Assembly (NCBI GenBank): GCA_036346225.1 | Contig: JARFIW010001739.1 | Location: 11,325,001 to 11,389,000, forward strand | Length of the DNA: 64,000 nt | Direction: 5' to 3' | Source of the DNA: Platerodrilus igneus | Taxonomy: Eukaryota > Arthropoda > Insecta > Coleoptera > Lycidae | Part shown: positions 22,761 through 34,377 of the stretch, one piece after another | How the letters are laid out: each line of letters starts with the position of its first letter | How positions within the stretch are numbered: position 1 is the stretch's first letter | Notes under the pieces: generated by a model | Told to the model about the DNA's origin: nothing | Database searches by the model: none | What the model saw: the letters and a program-made list of their open reading frames with translations, nothing else | Translations under genes and position numbers: made by a program

Positions 22761-25700
22761 ATACACATTTACGCAAGGAGCAAGTTACTCTAAGTATTCT
22801 ATTATTATTTATGGAACCAACATTATCTGTACGCAGTTTAAAAAACGAAAATGTGTAATTTGAAACTTGAACAAAGAAACATCAAGAAATTTCTATTCAG
22901 AAAAATGTAGTAGCCAGAAAAATACTCAAAAGGGAGTCGTGATAATATATGAAAAAGATACCTCGTTCTATTTACCAGTCCAATATTTGTGTATGAAATT
23001 CTAATGAAGCAGGGAATCTTTTGATGGTGGCTCAAACTATGGAAGACCTGTAAAACTACTCAGCCCTAAACAAAATCTGTATATACGACAAATTTGCGAT
23101 GATGATTTGACTGCTGTGCCAACATAAAGACGTCCTTTATAGATCTCTAATTAGAGATGAGGCATCTTTCAAAAAAACAGTCTATGTAATGGGTTTATAA
23201 ATGCACACACTACCCAAGAAGTAAAAGGCACACATTTTTGTGGGAATAGATATAGTCACAGATTTAAAGGACTCACTTAGGATTTCCCTAACTGAGTATA
23301 TTCTAAAAGGAACTATATTAATGGAAAATATCTAACAAGATGCCATTCCGAGCTTAAAAGCGACTATACGCGAAAATAAATCCACAATTATGCCCAGAAA
23401 ACGCTGCTTTAGCTTAATAGCTGAAGATTGTATAGATCTCAAATTGTTCAAGTGATCAGCAAACGTGGTTTTGAGGAAATTTAACTTCCATCTTTCTGAT
23501 CTCGCCTTCTGTAACACTTATTTCTTTCCAAAACTTAAAAACACTTCAAAGAGTGATGATATTTATTAACCATTTAGAAAACGGTGTAACATTGCATTTT
23601 GTGAAATTATCAAATGAATTTTTTCGAAGGCATGGCGTTATTAAAGATACATAAAACAAATGTGTCAACGTGAATGGTTTTTACGATGAAAATTTTGTTT
23701 GCTCTCTAACTCGTTGCGTTTGCAACTAGCAACGTCGTTTCCATTATAGGGCCAGGGGAGGTTTTTGTATCCAATCGGGAAAGATTTGTGTGAGTTAAAT
23801 TAAGACTTTCTACATGTCGGGGGCTACCCAGAGAAAGAGAGAGAGAGAGAACTTTTTAATTAATATAGAAAGTAACTTATGCTATAATGAATAAAGTGTA
23901 CTTCAGTGGAGTAATCGAACCTGCACTGTTTCTTCTTGGCTTATAAATCTAACACCTGATTAGTTAATTCTTGAGATAGCTCTCCCGGTGTTGCAATGCT
24001 AATTGTCATACATGAATTTAGTGTTTCTTGTTCCAATCGATCACGAAACTCCGCACAACTGCAGTTTATAGTACAAAATGGTCGTTTTCTACCGGCTGAA
24101 ATTGGGCTGCACCAAAGCGATTGCACAAATGTTCCAGATAATTCATATCCAATATTTGAACTACAAATAACTATATGAAATGATGTTGCTATCGTTTTGT
24201 TGTCCAATGTTCACAAAACATATCTAAGGAACGAATATATGAATATCTGCCCAAACTCAATCAGCATCATTAATATTAAGACTGGAACTTAATTGTACGA
24301 TATCGTCGATGGTCAAAGTGCTAAATGCTTCTACTGAATGCAATTTGGAACTCAATGTTATTAAGAGCTCTTCGCAGCAGGTTACCTTCCATCTGCTGTA
24401 AAATCGCAGGTTGGGGTGAGGTAGCATAGGGCGGGACGTAATGTCGAGATGTAGATATTTATTAAAAAAGGATATGATGTTTAATTCTCCGCCTACTTGG
24501 TTTATGAAGTGCCAGGGAACACATATAGATGGCAGTGTTGCGGAACTTATTAGTCCAGTTATAAACCTCACAGATATTTTAATTATACATATTATCTAAC
24601 ATTTATAACCAGTGTAAACCTTTGAAATTCTAATATCTAACGTAAAAAAAAATTATTAGGGAACAAGAAATTACAAGGTTTAACATTCCTACGTTTGCAT
24701 CGCACAGTTATTTTCAATTTCTAATATGCAATTAATATAATAAAAATTGATTAGGTAAAGTGTCAAGTGGGTTTTGATTACAGTTTGTGAAAAGCTACAA
24801 ATATTGGTTTGGTTTATTTTCTTATCACATCTGCAATTCCCTCATCATTTTCAAACAACGAAATAATAAACAAAGTGTACTGAATCCGACACAGTAAACA
24901 TTCCTCTAGTAGAATAAAAATTCATGTCTTGTATATTTAAGTAGTCCAAAGTTTGTTTTGATTTTATTTATTTACGTTTTTCATGCAGCTTGTCATATTT
25001 TGTTCCATCGCAATTGCGTATGGGAGTTTGTGAAGGGTAAATTTGTACCATAATGAACAAAAGTACATTTTACGTGTATTACAGAAGTTGGAGGGTAAAA
25101 AACTTAACTAAACATCTAAAAATTTTTATTACATTATTTCTTATTACTACACAAGCCCAAATATGAGCAAAACATTACTGCCGTTTTCTTTAAATTTATC
25201 CCAAAACAATTGAACTTGAGCATAAACATTAAACAATTCTGTGTTTATTCTTTTTTACAAGTCTTACACTATTCAAACTGGGGGAATACCAATTACCTGC
25301 TTTAATAAATAGGAAATCCAATAAAAATTTATATAAATTTAAGGTTTATGAAGAACAACTCATTTCTATAATTGTGAGACGCTAAATAATATCCATGATG
25401 AAAGTTATAAATAGATTTGCGAGCAATTACGACTATAGTCAAAAACTCTCATAAGGATAGTTTGATCTCAATAGATGTTTGTTGTGTTAGTTTTATATAG
25501 CATGTATTCAAACCATTTCTGTTTTACAATAGTGTGTGACATGGAAGTTCTGAGTTTTTCCACAGCAGCACATTGCAGGTTCACTTTTCTAAAAAATACT
25601 AATATTTGATATATTCGATAAATAAACTGAATTGTAGTGTGCAATTTTGATGAAAATTCATAAAAATTATTCACACATTTGGGAAAGTTACTGCTTTTGT

Positions 25701-27642
25701 TTAAATCGCTCTAGTATCAGCAAGAAATTTTTTTTTCATTTAAAAAAAATTAATTGACTTCCACATAGACAATTATTTTATAAGTAACTTTTGTTAAAAC
25801 CGTTTTTAATTTGGGTGCCTAATAGGACAGAAATTTGGATCTATAGAAATTTCAAGATGGCCGCTACTGTGATGAGCTCTTAGCCGGCGCGTTCCGAAAA
25901 CAACTGCGCTGTAGTTGTTCAATATAGAATAATACTAAGTGGTATCGCTTGTTACGAGTACAAATAACGATACGTTGCATATTCAATTTGCCCAGGAGTG
26001 GAATTGCCTAACGATCTTAAGGGTACACCGGCTAACTACAGGGGTGCGGGAGTAGGTTACTATAAAAGATAACGATAAAAATAGTATAAATCTAAACATG
26101 TAAAATGACCGAAATACAAAACTACCTTGCACACACCACTTACCTTGAAAGGCTTTACTAGCTGTCAAAATTAAGAGCGCCAGACCTATTTATCCCAGCA
26201 ATTCTTTCAATATGTTCGCTACCAGGAAGACGGTTATTCCGGATAGGTGATTGGCTTTTCGGTTTACCTAAAATTTGTTACCTCTTACTCTTCCTCCAAA
26301 CATTTTTCAAATTAAAGAAATTTTTCAAGGTAACGGCCTCTCCAAATCTGACTTAATCAGTGGGGTAGCTGGATAACCTTTCACAATTATATATCCTATG
26401 AATAATTTCAAATAAAATCCATCTAAGCATAAACCCTATTAACAGCAAATTCGAAAACATTCATACATTAATCTAAGAAAATCAAACCTAATATAACCTC
26501 GAACTAGCCATATATTACTCACAAAACTTCTAAAGAAAAAATATTAATCTGTAAATAATACTCTTTTCATTGTCCTAGTTTCCTAGGTTGCTTCATACAA
26601 CATCCTAAACCCCATTTATTTTCAAAATTTCCTCTATAACAAGGGCATTTGTTAAAGAGTAGCTAAATCGCTATGAGTAGATTGCATATTTGAACACACT
26701 GAAAGGTGTACTTTGTAAATATTGTGCATTATTTTGACCAGTAGTGAAAAGGGATGTCTCAGGTGCGTTTATTATACGAGGATTTGTGGATTTTAAAAAT
26801 ACTCTTGATTGCGAAAAAAATCCCAAAGCATCAGAATGGCACAGATGCACAAAACACAAAGTAATTTCTGGCAAGTCTTCTGCGGTTTTCGAACAAATAA
26901 GTTATTCTTAAAATCGACTAATTCAGGAAAGCAGAAAGATGTTGGCAACAAGAGTATCATCTATAAAGTTTTGGGCGACATATAACATTACATTGAGAGA
27001 AAAAGAATCCAGCGAAAGCAATTTCCAAGATCTTCACTTTATGGTAGAAAGTGAAAACGAAACACTACAAAATCATTCTAAAGAATAACCTTGTGAGAAA
27101 AATTGCTGTTATTATTATTACAAACGTCCCCATGATCTAACAACAGCTGATCTTAAAAATTGAAAAAAGCATGACTGAAGTAGTTGCAAAAGAAAACATC
27201 GAATAGAAATTCGTAGTGGCAATTCTGGAAATCTATTTCTTATTACGATCCTATATGTAGCAAAAAAGTAATGCAAAATTCTACATCAGCTATTACAAGT
27301 CTTAAAGATCTACAGAGTTGTTTCAACGGAAGATATACCAACTATGATTAAAGAATGTAGTGAAATATTTGATAATACGAATAACAAGAAAATAAAAATG
27401 AAATTTTTAAAAGAAATGAAATTATAAAAGAGTAATTTTTTCAAAGGACTAGAAACGAGAAAACTCTGTCATTTCAAATCAGTGAAGTATTTACGAAATA
27501 AAAAGGTTTAAAAGGATTCAAGGTTCAGGAGTGAGATATATTTATACACGAAACTAAATTCTAGATACACGAATACAATTCAAATAACTAGAGAAGGGAA
27601 GATATATTTAGATACAGCTACAAATATAGGTGTGAATGATTA
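22761..27642. other. Unassigned AT-rich DNA
   Basis: No recognised gene, RNA or element. Two minus-strand open frames, 24571-24257 (104 codons) and 24207-23941 (88 codons, with a FCTINCSCAEFRDRLEQET-like stretch), lie in tandem and could be a decayed or spliced gene, but I cannot assign a family. A short GA repeat is at about 23835-23850. Confidence 0.4.
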
Positions 27643-27862
27643 CTGCTCATCATCATTTTATTTTCAACCTTACTTATGGTCGGTTTGACGCAGCTTGATT
27701 TCTTTTCGACTCTGTGCTAATTTTAAAAAAAGACCTACAACCTACAATCTAAATTTCTAATAATTTGACTAATATAACTTGGTCTAGATCTTCCTATACT
27801 CTTCTATCTTTTCCTATCTACCTGGCTCTATATAGATATTAACAACCTGATGGTTGTTAAAG
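27643..27862 (-). mobile_element. RTE 3'-end fragment (A/D subfamily)
   Basis: Read on the minus strand, it begins ACCATCAGGTTG, runs through the RT C-terminal/3' UTR text of copies A and D, and ends with the hairpin CCGACCATAAGTAAGGT and ATGATGATGAG. The same 5' start is found in the fragment at 46893-47095. Confidence 0.8.
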
Positions 27863-28844
27863 AACTCCAACATGTTTATATGATTCCCATTTATTAGGAA
27901 GTGAAATATTACCTGGTTATCCCCTCCAAAAAAGGAAAAGTGTTCAATTATATGTTATGGTAAGGCTTAAGCAAGGAATCACTGCCAATACGCCAGACCA
28001 CTAACTGCTGTAGGTTAAGTCATGAAGACGTTAATTAAGTTATATGTTATGTATTTATAAATGGTTATCAAAATCGACAGAAAAGGATAACTTTAGACAA
28101 GTAATATTATTTTATTTATTTTTACATTTTGTTAGAGAGGGCGCCACATGAGCGATCTTGATGACAAAACAGGATTATAACTTTTTGACAAAGCCCTTTA
28201 GTAGCTGTGATTGGAAAACATTATATAGAAATAATTTTTGTGTAAAATTGTTATACTTGATATTTTCGAACGTTTTCGAGAAAAACGCAGCTGAATAGTT
28301 TAGAGTCGCGGAAAAGGGATTTCAAACTTGAAAAATATGAAAAAAATTGTAATTGTTTTCATTTGTTGATAAATCGGAATATTGAACAAAATAACTTTAA
28401 AAATGACGAAATCAAACTAAATGTTCTACGTGGCCTTCTCCTGCTTCTGTTCCTTGTCTAATTCTTCTGATATAAAAATATATTATTCTGGCAACTAAAA
28501 AATTTCCCGACTACAAATTCCCGAAAGGAGAATTTGCTGGAAAAGGTAGTTGCTCGAAAAGAAATTTCATCGAATTGCAATTGACCGAAATTAAATTTCT
28601 CCGAAGGTTTCTTCATACTTTTGGGACTAACTGTGTAGAAATTGCACTTAAAGTGTATAAAGCGCTAGAAGTGGTAACGCTCAAGAGTTTAAGAGGTTCC
28701 CAAAGACTGGCGTGTGTAAAAGGTGGCAAATATTCCTGTGTCTATTTTAAACTAAAAAATTTCCTTTGTCAAGTTTAAAATATGTGTTCTAAATATAGAT
28801 TACACATCGCTTTAATTAATATAAAATAAAATAATTACAACAAC
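27863..28844. other. Unassigned DNA
   Basis: Nothing recognised. The plus-strand open frame 28575-28778 has no motif. The part about 28495-28610 is rich in CCGAAA/TTTCTCGG-like words, suggesting low-complexity repeats. Confidence 0.45.
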
Positions 28845-29030
28845 CTAATGCGTTTCTAATGTATGAAGTTGCAGAAATTTAACTGCCCTTTCAGGATCGT
28901 AAACTTTGACAAGTAATTTAATGCGTTCAGTACAATTCCGACATTTTTTACGGGATACAGGTCCTTCCTTACGTCCTACAAATTGTTCAATCTGCAATTC
29001 ATGTAGACTTTGTTTTTTCTGTATGGCCTC
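28845..29030 (-). pseudogene. Mutator-like (MULE) transposase C-terminus, 3' part
   Basis: On the minus strand, an unbroken frame from the Polinton border to a stop at 28845-28847. It starts EAIQKKQSLHELQIEQF and ends RAVKFLQLHTLETH. This is the type of sequence found at the C-terminus of MULE transposases (some with FLYWCH fingers), after the RTNNxxEGWH motif. The 5' part of the same domain is on the other side of the Polinton, at 46503-46740, and the frame joins exactly through the target duplication GGCCTC. It is therefore the target of the Polinton insertion, not part of it. Confidence 0.8.
29025..29030. repeat. Polinton target site duplication, left (GGCCTC)
   Basis: The six bases GGCCTC directly precede the first Polinton base and recur directly after the last one (46503-46508). 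Six base pairs is the usual Polinton target duplication length. Confidence 0.93.
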
Positions 29031-29550
29031 AGTAGGTAAATAAGGCCGGTCCTAATTCAAAACGCGACAGACGTATTTTCCATGTGTAAAATACGTCTGT
29101 CACGTTTTGAATTAGGATCACCTATAATTTCAATGTAAAATAGTTGTGAAAACATTTCAATGTAAAATAGTTGTGAAAACATGAATTCTTCTATACTTTC
29201 AATGTAAAATACTTGTGGGCACGTTTTGAATTAGGATCGGCTTTATATTACTTTCAATTTAAACACACGTATGTTGAAAAATGTAAGTGCAGAGAAGAAT
29301 GTGTGTAGATGTTTTGAATTTGGTTTTCTAGCGAGACAGTATGACAGATGCAAAATATCGCATTCAAGTCAATTGTGTTTTAATTAAAGTGGATTCTGAT
29401 TTATGTTTAGAGGCTGCAAATACACATGGGCTGGTTTCAATTCAAAATGAGTTCACTCTTGTGATAGGTTGAAAAGTGGGTTGGCAAAGTACGCAGATGG
29501 TGGTAATCTGCTATATAAGGAGATTGCTCCTAATATTAATTTAATTAGTC
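29031..29550 (+). repeat. Polinton left terminal inverted repeat
   Basis: It pairs with 46008-46502, ending inside at TTAATTAGTC. It holds a nested palindrome: arms 29051-29079 and 29088-29116 (CCTAATTCAAAACGCGACAG... and its complement), one mismatch, 8-bp loop. A third partial arm lies at about 29217-29237. A 27-bp tandem duplication (ATTTCAATGTAAAATAGTTG...), near 29128-29181, is present only on this side and explains the length difference from the right repeat. Confidence 0.95.
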
Positions 29551-29580
29551 GAAGTTTACTGCATATATTTACATACAAAC

Positions 29581-30088
29581 ATGTATATAATTGATATTCA
29601 GGGATTTAAATACAAGAAAAACGAGTTTGTGTGTAAAGAAATTTGCGGTTTTGGACTTGTTGAAAGGTGATGGTTGGCATCAAATTTTTAAACTGCCAAT
29701 GCAGTCCAGTTGTTTGAGTCAAGATCATATAAAACATAACGACTGGATGACAAGGAATATTCATGGTATTTCTTGGGATGAATCTTCAACGGCTGGAATG
29801 GTGTCATCATATATAGCGCTTTATTTGAAGCAAATTATCCGACCCGGTGAAGAAGTATTTGTGAAGGGTCTAGAAAAGAAGAAATTGATTGAAACATATA
29901 TAATGCAAAACTTTGTAACTGATATGCTTGCACTAGGTTGTCCTAAGCTATCGGAGTTAAAAATCAACAATCGTTTAAAATATAACATCCATTGTTGTAG
30001 ACACAGCAATAATAATTTGCAATGCGCAAAACAAAATATCTTTTTATTACAAGAATGGCTTGATAATAATAATAATAAAAAACAATAG
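29581..30088 (+). pseudogene. Hypothetical Polinton left-end protein, one frameshift
   Basis: The first ATG after the left inverted repeat (29581) opens MYIIDIQGFKYKKNEF. The frame then shifts near 29640, and 29591-30088 continues to a stop (FAVLDLLKGDGWHQIFKL, WMTRNIHGISWDE, IFVKGLEKKK-like text, and a C-terminal CCRHSNNNLQCAKQN). I recognise the pattern as one seen in uncharacterised insect proteins, but cannot name the family. The acidic start (IDIQGF) and the late H/C-rich part might suggest an RNase H-fold or exonuclease-like protein; that is a guess. It lies alone, facing right, 30 bases inside the inverted repeat. Confidence 0.5.
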
Positions 30089-30163
30089 AAAGATTTTGTC
30101 TGTATTATTTATTTTAATATAATTTTACAATGTTAGCCTTATTAACTATTATTATAACAACTT

Positions 30164-31104
30164 CTAGCAAACTTTATTTTTATCGATCCAGCTATCGTGT
30201 ACGTTAGAGAAGCCTAACCATTTTACAAATACTTTATTTCCACTCTTTCTTAGGACTTTTTCTACCAGGTAAATTCCTGGATGTTTAACCTTTTGCAACT
30301 CCGTTTCATAAAATGCACCTTTGATTTCTTTCTCATCTTGATCTTCTAATATATATGTTGTAGGATTGGTTACGTTTACCTTTTTAATCTTAAAAATTTC
30401 ATTTGACCAGTTTGGCGTGTAACCTTTCGTAAATGCTTCCTGTGTTTATTAATCCTCACACTGTCTTTTATTGAATATTTCGGTATTTTGGTTGCAAGTT
30501 TGATGTGGGTAAATGATGATTTAAGAATAGTTTTTTCATTTGATTTATCAACTTTCACAGGTTTGACTCCGATAGTATTGTGAACTGTATTGTTGTATTG
30601 TTTCACAATATCGCTTAAATTTTTTATCTAATTGTAAGAACCGTTCAGGTTAAACAAGCGCCACATTTTTGCCTTTAAAGTTCTAATTACACGTTCTACA
30701 ATGCATGCTTTCTTTGTAGAAAAAACACTATAATGGTTTATGCCATATGTCTGCATTAAGGATTGAAAGTGTTTGTTATAATATTCTTTACCAAAATCAG
30801 ACTGCAAATTACTTGGCGGATTTTTAAATTTATTTAAAATTGTTTTCATTGCAGCAGTAACATCAATACCCGTTTTACTTTTAAGTGGTACAGCCCATAC
30901 GTATTTGGAGAAACAATCAATAACTACTAAAATGTATTTAAATCCTTTGTTTGTTTGCGAATATGGTAGCATTTCAATCAAATCGGTCTGAAGAAGGTCA
31001 TTTAAACCTTTTACTATCACTTTGCGTCTCTTGAAATTTATTCTTGCTGGTTTATGAAGTTCATTTACTATATCCTCTTTCACTTTTGATTGAGCAATTA
31101 TCAT
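30164..31104 (-). pseudogene. Polinton integrase with chromodomain, frameshifted
   Basis: A retroviral-type DDE integrase that would insert the linear element DNA. In the first block (31104-30628): LLQTDLIEMLP (D41), a VVIDCFSKYVWAVPL core strand, NLQSDFGKEYY (D103), and KKACIVERVIRTLK (E137), so the triad is kept. A frameshift or stop near 30625 leads to 30606-30376 (YNNTVHNTIGVKP). A second shift near 30420 leads to a C-terminal block ending at 30164 with YLVEKVLRKSGNKVFVKW and SWIDKNKVC, which is a chromodomain. Chromodomains are known at the C-terminus of Polinton integrases and may guide target choice. It is the last of four minus-strand genes in close tandem. Confidence 0.92.
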
Positions 31105-31152
31105 AATACTTTTTATAATCAGGATTTATTAAATACAATTAATGAAATACTT

Positions 31153-31596
31153 CTATGTTTGAATGTCGTGGGCTCCACTTGCTTTGAAAGGAACTTTTAA
31201 TATAAAATCAAGAAACATTGTGGTATTGTTTATGATAGCACCGCTGTCACGAAAGCTGATTACATCCATACGTTTAAGCAAAAATCCTTGTAACTGTGCA
31301 ATTACATAACTTTTTTCGTTTATAAGAATTTCAATGTCTTGCGGGTATCCTTTAATATTCTCAATGACTGCTTCCTCATAAGGAAATTCATAATTATGTT
31401 TAATGTTGAAAATAAGGAATGTCTTGTCACCGTCGAGGAATGTATTAAAGTAAAACGTTGCTACTACCGTGTAATGTAGCACATGTAACTGGTACTCAAT
31501 CAAGGTTTCAAAACATTCACTTTTGTTTTCATATTCCTGTTCACTTATATCTATTTTACGGTTATGTAAGTGCCTTCCAAATTTGTCAATTGTCAT
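31153..31596 (-). CDS. Hypothetical Polinton protein, 147 aa, intact frame
   Basis: It opens MTIDKFGRHLHNR and runs unbroken to a stop at 31153. The ATG at 31594-31596 lies within a few bases of the stop of the DUF8207-like gene (31598-31600), so the two are tightly packed; integrase begins 49 bases downstream. The composition is mixed alpha/beta with many aromatic residues and no membrane segment or signal peptide. I cannot name the family. The position between DUF8207 and integrase, and the intact frame in a decayed element, argue for a real gene; a structural (capsid-related) role is possible but unproven. Confidence 0.65.
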   Translation of the reverse strand: MTIDKFGRHLHNRKIDISEQEYENKSECFETLIEYQLHVLHYTVVATFYFNTFLDGDKTFLIFNIKHNYEFPYEEAVIENIKGYPQDIEILINEKSYVIAQLQGFLLKRMDVISFRDSGAIINNTTMFLDFILKVPFKASGAHDIQT

Positions 31597-31597
31597 A

Positions 31598-32624
31598 TCA
31601 TCTAATTACTTTCGCCTCACGCAATTCTTCAATGATCGAATTTATTTCGTTGCCGTGACCTGTGTGTCCAGCAGTCTGTGATGAAACTAAAAGTCGTAAT
31701 CTATCAAGTTCATTGGGATCATTCCAATATAAATAATCTATTGCGTTATTTGATACTTCCATTGTCATACCGTCTCCAAGACGCTTTCTATAGGGTAATG
31801 TTCTAGGTCTACGGGGTGTTTGGGAAGTATGTTTAATGTAGATATTATATTTTGTACTTATATGAAGTATTACCCTGAATTTGTTCTGTTTCAGAATAAT
31901 ATCTTCTATTAGCATTTGTTCTTTTTACAATATCAAGATACGACTTTACATCTTGATGACTGTACCCGACAGGATATTTTTTAAACAGTAGTTCGTATAA
32001 TCCAGGAGTACCTTTATATTTCAAATCATTTATTAGAACATTTTCATCATCCAACGCGAAATTCGAATTGCCTATCATAAGACCATTTGAATCAGGGTTA
32101 AACCTAATACCATATTTATGATCAAATTCGTTCTTAACATCTTTAAACATATTGTAAATATATTCTCGAGGTAGCGGATGTAGCTGTTCGAGATAATGTG
32201 TCATACCAGGTGAATCGGCAAAGCTTTGAATATATCCCTGGGCTTCTGGTGCATTTCGATTAATTTCTGCTTCGTATTCATTCTCAACATCGTCATCATT
32301 ATCTACCTCTATGGCATCATTTTTTATATTTGGTATATGCTGAGCAATAACCGGGGAATCAATATAGTCAACGTTCCTTTCTAGCAATTTAGGTTTAATT
32401 TTTTTTACACTGCTATGAGGCAGTTCTTCTTCTTCTTTAAATTTTTCTTTCTTTACCGCACTTTCCCCATCCAGTTTATTAGCAATAGTTTCTAATCGTG
32501 ATGTTATGGGTAAGATTGATTCCACTTGGACGACTTCATTATCTTTTAACTGACGCAATTTGTTTTTTACAATGTTTCTTTTCTTAATTAAAATTCTTTT
32601 AAGTTTTATCGCTTCCTTGTTCAT
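31598..32624 (-). pseudogene. DUF8207-like Polinton protein, one frameshift
   Basis: The N-terminal block (32624-31845, 259 codons) has a basic start (LKRILIKKRNIVKNKLRQL), an acidic middle (IEVDNDDDVENEYEAE), then a conserved globular part: FNPDSNGLMIGNSNF, LKYKGTPGLYELLFKK, VKSYLDIVKRTNAN. GTPGLxELLF is the hallmark of the DUF8207 family, found in many insect genomes as transposon cargo. A frameshift near 31870 leads to the C-terminal block (to 31598) with LGDGMTMEVSN, DYLYWNDPNELDRL and INSIIEELREAKVI. Its role is unknown; its constant place beside capsid and ATPase genes suggests a virion or assembly protein. Confidence 0.75.
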
Positions 32625-32689
32625 TGCGTAAAAGTTTATTGTAGTAAAAAAAATTCTTCGATACTAACGTTACTTGCGTCTCTCAAGGT

Positions 32690-33379
32690 TTAAATATGTA
32701 TGAAGTGATCAAAACCTATTCGGTACCTTCCTTGATCTGGATCACTATCTTTGTCTACAACTAAGAAACCGTATTTGTCTTGCCAACAAGCAGCACATAT
32801 TTCACGGAATTTATCATACTTCATGTCAGTATTGACGTGATCGTCATATATGTGTTTTAAGTTTAAATCATCTTGTTTAAATAAAACTAAAAGATTAGCA
32901 TTATCACGTAGTAAGTGCTTAGGTATACGAGTATAACTTTGACAAAGGTAAAAACTGTCTACTTATTTATGACGCCCCATACTAAAGTATTCCCTAATGA
33001 TAACTTGTTTATCGCAAGCTACATCATCAAAAACAAATATAGAATTATTTCGAGCATTAGATGGTGATATAATATTATCAGAACTGGAAAATGTATAGTA
33101 TTTGATCACTTTTATTGGTCGCAGTAGACTTTCAAGGTATTGATACTTTGGTTGATAAAGTGATTTAGAATAAACATATACGTTTTCAAACTTTAAACCA
33201 TTAGGATGTTCTATCAGCCCAATCATAACGTTGGTTTTACCGCAATTTGATGGACCAACAACTTGACATCGAATAGATGAAGGCAGAAGAACGCTATGTT
33301 TTTTCTTTTTAGCTAAGGATTGCACGCCAATGTCATTATTGTTTATGGTTAAAGGTGTTGATTGTTTCACAACACGCAT
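32690..33379 (-). pseudogene. FtsK/A32-like packaging ATPase, one internal stop
   Basis: Start at ATG 33379 (MRVVKQSTPL), preferred to the longer upstream frame, which only adds translated TA microsatellite. Walker A is GPSNCGKTN (residues 42-50) and Walker B is NSIFVFDDV (residues 112-120). An in-frame stop at 32963-32965 (after GRHK) interrupts it; the same frame continues with SFYLCQSYTRIPKHLL, LVLFKQDDLNLKHIY and FREICAACW to a stop at 32690, giving about 229 codons, normal for Polinton ATPases. It would pump DNA into particles. It is divergent to the PLA2-like gene across a 155-bp gap that holds a TA repeat. Confidence 0.92.
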
Positions 33380-33414
33380 GTTTGCAAGTACTAAATTCGA
33401 TTTGTAAAAAGTGG

Positions 33415-33453
<39 letters not shown>

Positions 33454-33534
33454 AAACGGCGAGTATATAAAGAATCATTAATTCATAATATTTTATTTAT
33501 TTACTGCACAGCTTGAGAGGATAGTTGTCCGCTA
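33380..33534. promoter_or_regulatory. Divergent intergenic region with TA microsatellite
   Basis: The only gap between the minus-strand ATPase-to-integrase block and the plus-strand capsid block. It contains about 17 AT repeats (33418-33452). A shared promoter region is an inference from gene layout; no individual site can be shown. Confidence 0.4.
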
Positions 33535-34377
33535 ATGATTACATATAATAATTCTAAAACTACTGGGAACGGACTATTAAATACTGTAATTAACAATTTA
33601 CCATTTGAAGCGCATATTCCGGGTTACAAATTTTGCGGTCCGGGTACAAAACTAATCGAACGGTTAGCTCGGGGAGACAAGGGAATAAACAAGTTAGACG
33701 AGGCTTGTAAGGAGCACGATATTGCATACACCAAAGAAAAGGATCTATCTAAACGTCATCAAGCAGATTCGAAGTTAGCTCAGTTAGCTACAGAAAGACT
33801 AAATTCTGGTGACTCGTCTTTAGGTGAAGAAGTAGCAGCATTTGGAGTAGCTACCGCAATGAAAGCTAAAGTAAAACATGGTATGGGTGCCAGTGCATCA
33901 CTGAGAACAAAAAATATCAATAAAATAAGAAAACTGATAAAGAAACGTAAAATAAGAAGTACGCTAGGTATTAAAAGTATTGTCAAACAAGCACGTACAG
34001 CTTTAAAAAAGACTAAAGGATCTAATATTATGGATGCAATCAACATAGCAATTAAGACAGCCAATACAGCAAAACAAAAGAAGCATATTAAATCAGCTCG
34101 TATTATATCAATTCCTAAAACAGGAGGTTTTCTACCACTAATACCAATTTTTGCAGGCCTAAGCGCTCTTGGTACTCTTACTGGAGGTGCAGCTGCTGTT
34201 GCAAAAGCAGTTTCAGATACTAAAATAGCTAAGGAACAACTAGCGGAAAAACAACGTCATAACAAGGCAATGGAGGACATTGCAGTCGGAAACGGCATGT
34301 ACATCAAACCTTATAAAAAGGTTTTGGTCTTTTTAGCCCTGCAAAACCTCAAAGGAACGCAACTTGATTTTACCTAA
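33535..34377 (+). pseudogene. PLA2-like (parvovirus-type) domain protein
   Basis: Residues about 27-66 carry a phospholipase A2 core: YKFCGPGTKL (calcium-loop type) and LDEACKEHDIAY with the catalytic His-Asp pair (H61-D62). Such domains are known in parvovirus minor capsid proteins, where they help breach membranes, and in insect Polintons. A lysine-rich middle (KIRKLIKKRKIRS) follows, then a hydrophobic glycine/alanine segment at about residues 198-228 (FLPLIPIFAGLSALGTLTGG), and a C-terminal GNGMYIKPYKK motif, after which a frameshift (near 34318) ends the protein at 34377. In another frame the protease begins at once with no clear new ATG, so the two could be one polyprotein. The ATG at 33535 fits the promoter gap. 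Confidence 0.85.

Noticed and set aside
32963..33478. Longer ATPase start at 33478
   Set aside because: The added N-terminus only translates the TA microsatellite (repeated Tyr-Ile); the ATG at 33379 fits the family.
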